64,000 nucleotides of DNA from an uncultured Spirochaetaceae bacterium (GTDB taxonomy: Bacteria > Spirochaetota > Spirochaetia > Sphaerochaetales > Sphaerochaetaceae), in contig CALXKU010000004.1 of assembly GCA_944389025.1 (NCBI GenBank), forward strand, positions 1 to 64,000, given 5' to 3'. Under the pieces are notes generated by a model. That model was not told the DNA's origin and did no database searches. It worked only from the letters and a program-made list of their open reading frames with translations. Made by a program: the position numbers and the translations under genes. How positions within the stretch are numbered: position 1 is the stretch's first letter; each line of letters begins with the position of its first letter. Below, one piece after another: positions 52,608 through 59,528 of the stretch.

Positions 52608-53109
52608 TTTTATTCCCTTTTTTAAAAAACAGCATTGATAACACAAGAAGAATCACACAGATCACAACGGAGGCATCCGCTATGTTATAGGTTGGAAATC
52701 TCTCCATTCCGAAAAGTCCGTAATTGTTCGTACTGATGAAATCCACCACGCTCATGTGTCTGAATACCCTATCGATCAGATTGCCACATCCGCCACCGAC
52801 GAAACCGGCGAGCATGTATTTCTCAAAGCGGGAGAATTCCCTCTCATCCTTTACTATGTAATATGAGATAGCTGCGACAAGGATGAGCGGAACAACTATG
52901 AAAAGAACGATTTTAAGGGGCATTTCCAGCCCCTCTCCAAGAGAGAATGCAATAGCGGTGTTACGGACATGCACTATTCTCAGAAAATCATTGAAAAGAG
53001 AGAATTTCACAGTGTTTTCAGGAATGTATGCCACAACAAGGGCCTTCGTCACCTGATCCAGAATTACTATGAGTGCAGAGAAGATGAAAGGAGTCAGCTT
53101 TTTTCTCAT
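52591..53109 (-). CDS. lspA: Lipoprotein signal peptidase (SPase II)
   Basis: A 172-residue membrane aspartic protease that removes lipoprotein signal peptides. Four transmembrane helices are visible. Catalytic aspartates lie in GNLIDRVF near residue 113 and in NIADASVV near 146, and VRNTAIAFSL near 48 matches the conserved NxGxAF-type motif with alanine and isoleucine changes. Its presence shows that lipoproteins are made. Its start overlaps the nif3 stop by four bases. Confidence 0.95.
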   Translation of the reverse strand: MRKKLTPFIFSALIVILDQVTKALVVAYIPENTVKFSLFNDFLRIVHVRNTAIAFSLGEGLEMPLKIVLFIVVPLILVAAISYYIVKDEREFSRFEKYMLAGFVGGGCGNLIDRVFRHMSVVDFISTNNYGLFGMERFPTYNIADASVVICVILLVLSMLFFKKGNKNEQKS

Positions 53110-53861
53110 AAACAGGTTTCGGCATCGATGAAAAAGCTCTCGATACCCAGCTCCTTCTCCGTATAGCGCATCATCGCCTTGACACCAAAGACTTCGCTCC
53201 TGTAATGCCCACCGGCGATCATGTTCATATTGCTCTCTTTAACGAGATGGAAATCCGAATGCTCCACCTCCCCCGTGATAAAGCAGTCGATACCATCAGC
53301 TATCGCATCAGATACATCATGGGAAGCCCCGCCGCTTATGATAGCCACGCTCTCTATCATGTCTTTTCCAAAGCAGACGGTCCTAAGCCCGTGGTCCTCA
53401 TCAAATCCCAGAATCCTTGATATCTCGGCAGCAGTCATCGGGAAAGGAAGCTTACCCTTGTACCCTACACTCTTTCCACGGAATGTTCCGAACGGATCAT
53501 AACTTGTCATTCCAAGACGTAAAGCCATCTGGGCATTGTTTCCATAAAGGGGATGGGCATCCAGTGGAATATGGCATGCAAAGAGGCCCATGTCGCTCAT
53601 TATCGCCTTTTTCACCCTATGATAATGCATCCCGCTGATTGCTATCGGAGAGCTCCAGAAAAGCCCGTGATGCACGAAAAGAAGATCCGCCTTCTCATCT
53701 GCGGCTATAGCAATCGAATCCATTGAGGCATCCACCGCAAATGCGATCTTCTTAATCTCCTTATCACTCATCGCAATCTGAAGACCGTTAAGGGATATAT
53801 CATCAAAAGATCCAATGTCTAAAAGATCATAATAATGTCTTACCAGTTCATCTCTTGTCAT
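53106..53861 (-). CDS. Nif3-like dinuclear metal centre protein (YbgI/YqfO type)
   Basis: A 251-residue Nif3 family protein with the metal motif FVHHGLFW near residue 61, NGLQI near 25 and CHIPLDAHP near 95, plus the late GEVEHSDFHLVKES. Nif3 proteins form ring-shaped hexamers with two metals per subunit; their reaction is unclear, although some are annotated as GTP cyclohydrolase 1 type 2. No ribosome binding site precedes the ATG. A consensus TATAAT ends eight bases upstream, so leaderless expression is likely. It heads the lspA unit. Confidence 0.92.
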   Translation of the reverse strand: MTRDELVRHYYDLLDIGSFDDISLNGLQIAMSDKEIKKIAFAVDASMDSIAIAADEKADLLFVHHGLFWSSPIAISGMHYHRVKKAIMSDMGLFACHIPLDAHPLYGNNAQMALRLGMTSYDPFGTFRGKSVGYKGKLPFPMTAAEISRILGFDEDHGLRTVCFGKDMIESVAIISGGASHDVSDAIADGIDCFITGEVEHSDFHLVKESNMNMIAGGHYRSEVFGVKAMMRYTEKELGIESFFIDAETCL

Positions 53862-53869
53862 AGCTAAAG

Positions 53870-53909
53870 ATTATATAGCGTTGACAGATAATAATCCACA
53901 ACTTACATT
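53870..53909. promoter_or_regulatory. Divergent leaderless promoters of nif3 and the Lon-like gene
   Basis: Rightward: -35 TTGACA (53881-53886), 17-base spacer, -10 TACATT (53904-53909) and ATG at 53917 after seven bases. Leftward: TATAAT (53875-53870) with the nif3 ATG at 53861 after eight bases. Neither gene has a ribosome binding site. The two promoters share 55 bp, so they may compete for polymerase. Confidence 0.65.
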
Positions 53910-53916
53910 ATTTGTC

Positions 53917-55806
53917 ATGGTCATAGAAATAACTGAAAAGGATCTTGCCCTCGAATATGAGGATATGGATTATGAGAACATAGATGCACCCGATACGATC
54001 ATAGGACAGGAGAGGGCTCTTGAAGCCCTGCGTCTTGGTTTCATGATTGACCGCCCAGGGTATAACATATACGTATCAGGGGATGAATCCACAGCCAGGA
54101 TGAGCGCCGTAAGGCGGGAGATTGAGAAAATAGAGGGGGATACCGAGAATCTTTTTGATGCCGCATACGCGTTCAATGCAAATAACCCGCGCTGTCCGCT
54201 CTGCCTTATTTTCCCCATGGGAAAAGCTGAAGAATTCCAGAAAGGACTGGATCGCCTTAAAGATGGTCAGATCTCAAAAGAAGAGCTTAAAAAGGCATTT
54301 TCCTATCAGAAAGTAATGCATTTCATCGATTCCTTGCCGCCAAGAGAGGAAAAAGAGAGTGCTTACCGTATAAACATAGTACTCAACAGAAAGGATGCGA
54401 AAAGGAGGCCGCTCGTAATTGAATCCCATCCATCACACGACGCACTTTTCGGTTTTGCGGAAAAGGATGAGAAAGAGGCGCATCTGGCATACAATGCGGG
54501 AAGCTACCAGATGGCAGCCGGTGGATTCCTAGTCCTCAATGCAGAGGAGGTGCTTGCGGAGAAAGGGCTCTGGACAACACTCAAACGCTACCTGAACATG
54601 AGCGAGGAAGCAATGACATCATCTGCCGTCCAAGGCGAGCTCATAGGTTCAATCAGGCCGTATCCGATAGCGCGAAGGACGAAAGTCATACTGATTGGAA
54701 GTGATGAGACCTATGATGAGCTTGCAGAGAAGGATGCGCAATTTCTGAGACTCTTCAAGATATGTCCTGAGTTCGATTACCAGATGGACAGGAATGAGGA
54801 TAACATCATCGGTACTGTCGCATACCTTAAAAGGAACGGGAGAGGCCTTCTGCCCCTCTCAAATTCCGCATACCAGGAGATACTGCGCTACTCATCATGG
54901 TTCAGTGAGAACAGAAAGATGCTCACAACACAGCTCTCGATACTTGGAGACCTCGAAAAGGAGGCGGATATCGCAGCTAGGCTCAGAGGTAAGGAGGAGA
55001 TTGACGGAGAGGCTGTGAAAATGGCGATTACAAAACGAGGAGAGCTTGCAGGCCTTACCGAGGACAGGATAAACAGGGAAATCAGGGATGGTGAGATTCT
55101 TATCACCCTTGAAGGAAAGCTTGTCGGCACACTTAACGGACTTGCCGTGATAGACAGGGGCCTCGCATCGTTTGGTACACCTACCGTAATCAGCGCCACG
55201 GCAGCCCCGGGAAACGAGGGAATCATAAACATAGAACATGAGGCGGGACTGTCGGGAGGAATCCATGACAAGGGACTGCTCATCCTTGAGGGCTATCTGA
55301 GACACCGCTATGCGAGAAACTTCCCACTCAGCCTATATGCCGGAATCTGCTTTGAGCAGAGTTACGGAGAAGTCGATGGGGATTCTGCAAGCTCCGCAGA
55401 GCTTTTCGCTCTTCTCTCCGCAATAGGAGAAATCCCCGTACGCCAGGATATCGCGGTAACAGGATCCGTGAATCAGATGGGCAAACTGCAACCGGTTGGT
55501 GCCATAAATGAGAAAATAGAGGGCTTCTACAACGCATGCAAGACATCAGGACTCACAGGCAGGCAGGGGGTTATCATTCCGATGCAGAATATTCAGAGCC
55601 TAATTCTCCCCTATGAGATAGAAGATGCGATAGCAAGGGGGATGTTCCACATCTATGCTATATCCACGATAGATGAGGGAATGGAGCTTCTAACAGATAG
55701 AAAGGCTGGAGAGCGCGGGACAAAGGGGCTCTTCCCGATAGGAACCGTGAACAGGGCAGTTGAAGACGGGCTTAAACGTCTCTACTCCTCCTCGCAGAAG
55801 AATTAG
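53917..55806 (+). CDS. Lon-like (S16) protease with degenerate P-loop
   Basis: A 629-residue protein of the AAA_32 plus Lon_C type. IIGQERALEALRLGF near residue 28 and GYNIYVSG precede the P-loop position, but residues 55-63 read GDESTARMS, without the GxGK/R-T of a working Walker A. GGFLVLNAEEVL stands where Walker B is found. The protease domain has catalytic S490 (GDSAS) and K533 (INEKIEGF), 43 residues apart as in E. coli Lon. It may be a protease with weak or no ATPase activity. The ATG at 53917 is set by the promoter seven bases upstream; an in-frame extension to 53881 would overlap the -35 box. Confidence 0.88.
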   Translation: MVIEITEKDLALEYEDMDYENIDAPDTIIGQERALEALRLGFMIDRPGYNIYVSGDESTARMSAVRREIEKIEGDTENLFDAAYAFNANNPRCPLCLIFPMGKAEEFQKGLDRLKDGQISKEELKKAFSYQKVMHFIDSLPPREEKESAYRINIVLNRKDAKRRPLVIESHPSHDALFGFAEKDEKEAHLAYNAGSYQMAAGGFLVLNAEEVLAEKGLWTTLKRYLNMSEEAMTSSAVQGELIGSIRPYPIARRTKVILIGSDETYDELAEKDAQFLRLFKICPEFDYQMDRNEDNIIGTVAYLKRNGRGLLPLSNSAYQEILRYSSWFSENRKMLTTQLSILGDLEKEADIAARLRGKEEIDGEAVKMAITKRGELAGLTEDRINREIRDGEILITLEGKLVGTLNGLAVIDRGLASFGTPTVISATAAPGNEGIINIEHEAGLSGGIHDKGLLILEGYLRHRYARNFPLSLYAGICFEQSYGEVDGDSASSAELFALLSAIGEIPVRQDIAVTGSVNQMGKLQPVGAINEKIEGFYNACKTSGLTGRQGVIIPMQNIQSLILPYEIEDAIARGMFHIYAISTIDEGMELLTDRKAGERGTKGLFPIGTVNRAVEDGLKRLYSSSQKN

Positions 55807-56521
55807 CCCATAAAGAGAGCATTATGGAAGTGGCGGAGGCGACATTTATGCTGCCTTTCGCCCCATACTGCCTTATCGATACACGACCAAGACTCATGTC
55901 GGCAATTTTCAATGCAGAGGGGCTCACTCCCGACTCCTCATTTCCTATTATGCATATGCCTTTTTCCGGGAAATCGAACGTATCGATATCAACACCACCG
56001 ACCTCGAGAGCGAACACTGGGAGAGAGGTATCCATCTCCTCGATTTCCGAGAACGAGTAAGGGATTGCGCTCACACACCCCTTGCTGCTCTTTTCGGCCC
56101 TGGCATGGTGTGGATCGGCAGAACCGGGACGGAGAATTATGCTCTCAACCCCGAAGGCTTCGGCAGAGCGGAAAATCGAGCCGACATTGAAAGGGCTTCT
56201 TATGGAGTCAAGATAGAGGCTATGATGGAAAACAGTACGACAAGAGAAATCTATGAGCCCGTCATCATCCATCATGTCCCAGTCCGCAGGACTCTCTCCA
56301 AGAACTCCCAGAGTCAGATAATAGATATCATCAAACCTGCCCTTTGAATGGTAATAAACAGCCTTAGCCCTGTCCTCATCATTCAAAAGCGTCAGAAGGT
56401 AACTGAATATCTCTTCGCTCTCTTCGCATACCACCCCTTTGGAAACAAGGTGGAAAACCTCACCGCACTTGCGTATCTGAACCCGCTCCTTGAGACTTTT
56501 AATCTTCTTCAGTCTTATCAT
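55772..56521 (-). CDS. TrmH/SpoU family RNA 2'-O-methyltransferase
   Basis: A 249-residue SPOUT methyltransferase. Motif 1 is DSIRSPFNVGSIFRSAEAFG near residue 106, motif 2 GNEESGVSPSAL near 195 and motif 3 IRQYGAKGSINVASATSIML near 217, the SAM-binding knot. An N-terminal helical extension may help bind RNA. The target nucleotide is unknown. The start lies inside the 3' end of rsmI; ATG codons at 56527 and 56521 are both possible. It converges with the Lon-like gene and the two ends overlap by 35 bases. Confidence 0.9.
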   Translation of the reverse strand: MIRLKKIKSLKERVQIRKCGEVFHLVSKGVVCEESEEIFSYLLTLLNDEDRAKAVYYHSKGRFDDIYYLTLGVLGESPADWDMMDDDGLIDFSCRTVFHHSLYLDSIRSPFNVGSIFRSAEAFGVESIILRPGSADPHHARAEKSSKGCVSAIPYSFSEIEEMDTSLPVFALEVGGVDIDTFDFPEKGICIIGNEESGVSPSALKIADMSLGRVSIRQYGAKGSINVASATSIMLSLWANSSARRSRDV

Positions 56522-57206
56522 CCGCATCCGCCCTGTACATAAGTATTGCGAACTCACCCTTTATTGCGCTCTTTTCCTCAAGATGGGCAATGAGAGAAGA
56601 GATATCCATCTTCCTTATCTCCTCAAACTGCTTAGTCATCTCCCTTCCCATGACACACATCAGGGACGGGCATATCTCCTCAGCTTCCCTGAGAGTCTTT
56701 ATAACGCGGAACGGGGATTCGTAAATTATGAAAGCCTCATCTCGGGAAATGAGCTCAGAAAGCCTTTTTTTTCTTCTCCCGCTCTTGGGAGAAAGGAAGC
56801 CTTCGAATGTGAAAGCTTTTCCAACCCTTCCAGAAGCGCTTATGAGTGTCGTGAAAGCAGAAGCCCCAGGAAGGGGAATCACCTCATGCTCCGAGTTCTC
56901 CCTTACGTAATCGACCAAGAGCTCTCCAGGATCGCTTACACCAGGAGTCCCTGCATCAGAGCAGTATGCGATATCCTTACCCTCATCAAGAAGGCTGAGA
57001 ATACCCTTGCTGCTTTCCCTCTCATTATATGAGTGCGTGGCTATGAGCCTCTTGCTTATTCCATAATGGTTAAGCAGCATGCCCGTATGCCTCGTATCCT
57101 CACACGCGATTATCTCCACCTCTTTCAGGACTCTTAACGCCCTGAGTGTTATATCTTCCAGATTGCCAATAGGGGTGGCAACTATATAAAGCCTGCTCAT
57201 GAGCAT
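56499..57206 (-). CDS. rsmI: 16S rRNA C1402 ribose 2'-O-methyltransferase
   Basis: A 235-residue tetrapyrrole-methylase-fold enzyme that methylates the ribose of C1402 in 16S rRNA. It has VATPIGNLEDIT near the start, ACEDTRHTG near residue 34, YCSDAGTPGVSDPGE near 81 and PLPGASAFTTLISASG near 115. Length is slightly short for the family. No clear ribosome binding site is present. A TAGACT box lies six bases before a second ATG at 57200, which may be the true start. The next gene overlaps its end. Confidence 0.93.
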   Translation of the reverse strand: MLMSRLYIVATPIGNLEDITLRALRVLKEVEIIACEDTRHTGMLLNHYGISKRLIATHSYNERESSKGILSLLDEGKDIAYCSDAGTPGVSDPGELLVDYVRENSEHEVIPLPGASAFTTLISASGRVGKAFTFEGFLSPKSGRRKKRLSELISRDEAFIIYESPFRVIKTLREAEEICPSLMCVMGREMTKQFEEIRKMDISSLIAHLEEKSAIKGEFAILMYRADADDKTEED

Positions 57207-57223
57207 AGTCTACATGGAATTGC

Positions 57224-57278
57224 AAGGTGAAAAAAGCCCACAAAATTGGTAAAAATAACCACCAACGAAGGTGAAAAA
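57224..57278. repeat. Direct repeat upstream of the sigma-54 promoter
   Basis: AAGGTGAAAAA occurs at 57224-57234 and 57268-57278, 44 bp apart (about four helical turns), 38 to 92 bp before the sigma-54 element of pspA. A partial inverted repeat TTGGT...ACCACCAA lies between them. These may be the upstream sites of the PspF-type activator. Confidence 0.4.
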
Positions 57279-57315
57279 GACTAAAATGCCCTTAAAAACA
57301 GATAAAAACCGAAAT

Positions 57316-57331
57316 TGGCATGGCATTTGCA
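57316..57331 (+). promoter_or_regulatory. Sigma-54 promoter of pspA
   Basis: TGGCATGGCATTTGCA has GG at 57317-57318 and GC at 57329-57330 with exactly ten bases between, the -24/-12 signature. The expected start near 57342 leaves a leader with GAGGAGAG before the pspA ATG at 57374. A PspF-type activator is encoded just downstream. Confidence 0.85.
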
Positions 57332-57373
57332 CAGACATGTTATGAAACTACAACAAATCAGAGGAGAGTAAAA

Positions 57374-58042
57374 ATGAACACATTCCGGAGAATTTCAGAC
57401 ATAGTCTCATCAAATGTCAATTCCGTACTAGACAGGATGGAAGATCCCGAAAAGATGATAGATCTTTCTATAAGGGAGCTTGAGGATGCGATTCTAAGAC
57501 TGAAATCGGACCTCAGGCTGAAGAAAAACGAAACAGAAGTGAATAATAACATTATCATCAGCATGAAAGACTCAATAGCACGATGGGACGAGAGAGCACT
57601 CCTTGCCGCAGAAAAAGGAGAAGATGAAATGGCAAGGGAGGCACTCAGGGAAAAAAGAGCTCTGAAAGAAAGATTAAAGAGTGCTGAGGAATCAAGACTG
57701 ATCCTCGAGCAGAGCGCGAAAGCGGGAGAAGAGAGCATAAGGGAAGCGGAGCAAAAACTTAAGGAGATGAGTGCTACATCAGCATCTCTTAAGGCACGGG
57801 CGAAAATAGCAAAAGACCGCATTGCCCTAAGCAAGGCCGGTTGCGAGAAAAAGAATTTAGACTCAGTAAGACGAGCAGAGGAAATCAGAGCCAGGATTGA
57901 ACGCTGGGAAAGCATTGCGGATGCTAACAGCTTGGAAGGAGAGTCCAAGACAGGAATGAATTTTGAAGAAATGGAGAGGGAAGATGATATAGAGAAAGAG
58001 CTGAAAAAGCTTAAAGAATCTATTACGGCTCTAGAGAAATAA
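57374..58042 (+). CDS. pspA: Phage shock protein A (PspA/IM30 family)
   Basis: A 222-residue, almost wholly helical protein. RISDIVSSNVNSVLDRMEDPEKMIDLSIRE at residues 5-34 is the PspA N-terminal signature that binds stressed inner membrane. Long coiled coils rich in arginine, lysine and glutamate follow to the end. It would oligomerise on damaged membrane and, in enterobacteria, restrains PspF. AGAGGAGAG precedes the ATG at 57374; an upstream in-frame ATG at 57320 would lie within the promoter. No pspB or pspC is adjacent. Confidence 0.93.
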   Translation: MNTFRRISDIVSSNVNSVLDRMEDPEKMIDLSIRELEDAILRLKSDLRLKKNETEVNNNIIISMKDSIARWDERALLAAEKGEDEMAREALREKRALKERLKSAEESRLILEQSAKAGEESIREAEQKLKEMSATSASLKARAKIAKDRIALSKAGCEKKNLDSVRRAEEIRARIERWESIADANSLEGESKTGMNFEEMEREDDIEKELKKLKESITALEK

Positions 58043-58060
58043 AAGATTTACAACAAAACA

Positions 58061-58088
58061 TATCCCCCTTAACGATACAAGGGGGATA
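58061..58088 (+). terminator. Strong hairpin after pspA
   Basis: A perfect 10-bp inverted repeat TATCCCCCTT/AAGGGGGATA (58061-58070, 58079-58088) with an eight-base loop lies 18 bases after the pspA stop. It lacks a T tract on the plus strand, so it may stabilise the message more than terminate it. The rest of the gap to 58291 is A/T-rich with no gene seen. Confidence 0.5.
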
Positions 58089-58291
58089 CGAATGCAAAAG
58101 CATTATTGGGTGGGGGTATGAATTATGTTATTTTAATTCTACCAATATGATACATAAATGCAAAAAAGACAGACATAGGAATAATCTGAAACAATATAAT
58201 TCAATGTATTATAATAAGATAAAATTAGAATAGCATAAAATATCAATCTTAATAAGAATAAATTAAATTAAATAGAAATATCTTTCAATTA

Positions 58292-59299
58292 TTATTTCAA
58301 TCTGTTTTTATACTTTCTATACAGTCCTCTGAATTGATCATATGTCAGTCCAAGGCTCGAAGCCGCTATTCTCTGATTTCCCCCCGAGGCATCCAGAGCT
58401 CTTGAAATATATGAGATATCTAAGTCTTCATGGGCTTTTGAAAAATCTTTCAACTCATATTTGAATTCTTGAGGAAGATTGTTTTCCTCTCTGTTATCAT
58501 TGTCTACAAAGGTATCACCAAATAGATTTCTGAATGGATTGAAATCCACGGTTTCTATCAAATTGCCATCAGCTCGATAGACTGCACGTTCCACAACATT
58601 CTTAAGCTCCCTGACATTGCCTGGCCAGCTATAGCTTTCAAGTTTTCTTACAACCTCATCGCTGAAGGCGGGCTTCTCATCCCTCCCACACTCGAACGCC
58701 ATTTTTGATGCGAAGAAATCAGCAAGAAGCATGACATCCCCTTCCCTTTTCCTCAGCGGAGGAAGGAACAGGACCTCAAACGAGAGACGGTCGAGCAGAT
58801 CCTCCTTGAACAGCCCTTTCCTGCAAAGTTCAGGAAGGTCCGCATTCGTTGCTCCCACTATACGCACATCGCTTTCATGCGTTAGAGATGAGCCAACCCT
58901 CTCGTATGTTCCATATTCAACAACACGCAGAATCTTCTCCTGGACTTCAAGGGGGATGAGTCCAATCTCATCCAAGAACAGCGTTCCACCTTCAGCCTCC
59001 TCGAACCTTCCCTTTCTGGTTTGAACAGCACCCGTGAACGCACCCTTCTCATATCCGAAAAGTTCGCTCTCAATAAGGGATTGTGGAAGAGCTGCACAGT
59101 TTACTGCTATAAGGGGACCTTGCCATCGCTCCGAAAGAAAATGTATTCTCCTAGCACTTATCTCCTTACCTGTTCCCCGCTCTCCAACGATAAGCACAGG
59201 ACGCTCTATGCGTGCGACACGGCTAAGCTTGCTCTGGAAATCAAGATAAGCCTCCGACTCTCCAATACCAGTACTTGAGTTATCAAAAGCGTTATTCAT
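58292..59299 (-). CDS. pspF: PspF-type sigma-54 enhancer-binding activator
   Basis: A 335-residue activator lacking an N-terminal receiver domain, as in PspF. Walker A GERGTGKE is at residues 39-46, the sigma-54 contact loop GAFTGA at 86-91 and Walker B TLFLDE at 106-111. PVLIVGERGTGKE, SERWQGP and the WPGNVRELKNVVERAVYR region are close to E. coli PspF as I recall it. A Fis-type HTH forms the C-terminus (GGNQRIAASSLGLTYDQFRGL). It faces pspA convergently across a 249-bp gap. No ribosome binding site is seen; TATAAT ends eight bases before the ATG. Confidence 0.93.
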   Translation of the reverse strand: MNNAFDNSSTGIGESEAYLDFQSKLSRVARIERPVLIVGERGTGKEISARRIHFLSERWQGPLIAVNCAALPQSLIESELFGYEKGAFTGAVQTRKGRFEEAEGGTLFLDEIGLIPLEVQEKILRVVEYGTYERVGSSLTHESDVRIVGATNADLPELCRKGLFKEDLLDRLSFEVLFLPPLRKREGDVMLLADFFASKMAFECGRDEKPAFSDEVVRKLESYSWPGNVRELKNVVERAVYRADGNLIETVDFNPFRNLFGDTFVDNDNREENNLPQEFKYELKDFSKAHEDLDISYISRALDASGGNQRIAASSLGLTYDQFRGLYRKYKNRLK

Positions 59300-59307
59300 G
59301 GCAAAAT

Positions 59308-59336
59308 ATTATACGATTGTCGAGCGATATTGTAGA
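59308..59336 (-). promoter_or_regulatory. pspF promoter, leaderless start
   Basis: On the minus strand -35 TCTACA (59336-59331), a 17-base spacer and -10 TATAAT (59313-59308) precede the ATG at 59299 by eight bases. The activator gene thus has a sigma-70-like promoter, separate from the sigma-54 promoter it would serve. Confidence 0.55.
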
Positions 59337-59430
59337 CTGCTTTCTACTTATGCTTAACTTTCTTCCTGATTATGAAATATAGGTTAAATTAGGTCAAGGG
59401 AGGATATATTAGAATCGTACAAAAAAGAAT

Positions 59431-59463
59431 GCAACCTGTTTGCAATCTGTTTGCATATGCAAT
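59431..59463. repeat. 11-bp direct repeats between pspF and the prophage
   Basis: GCAACCTGTTT, GCAATCTGTTT and a partial GCATATGCAAT follow head to tail from 59431, one helical turn apart. They lie in the 229-bp gap upstream of pspF and downstream of the terminase gene. Their role is unknown. The palindrome CTCCGGAG lies nearby. Confidence 0.45.
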
Positions 59464-59528
59464 TGATGTGAAAAGTGTTAACAGCCGATATTGTATGAAA
59501 AATAGAGGCCACTCCGGAGCCGAAACAT

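Noticed and set aside
59300-59528. Prophage attachment site or tRNA target at the prophage edge
   Set aside because: No tRNA and no duplicated core could be identified, since the other prophage end lies outside the window.
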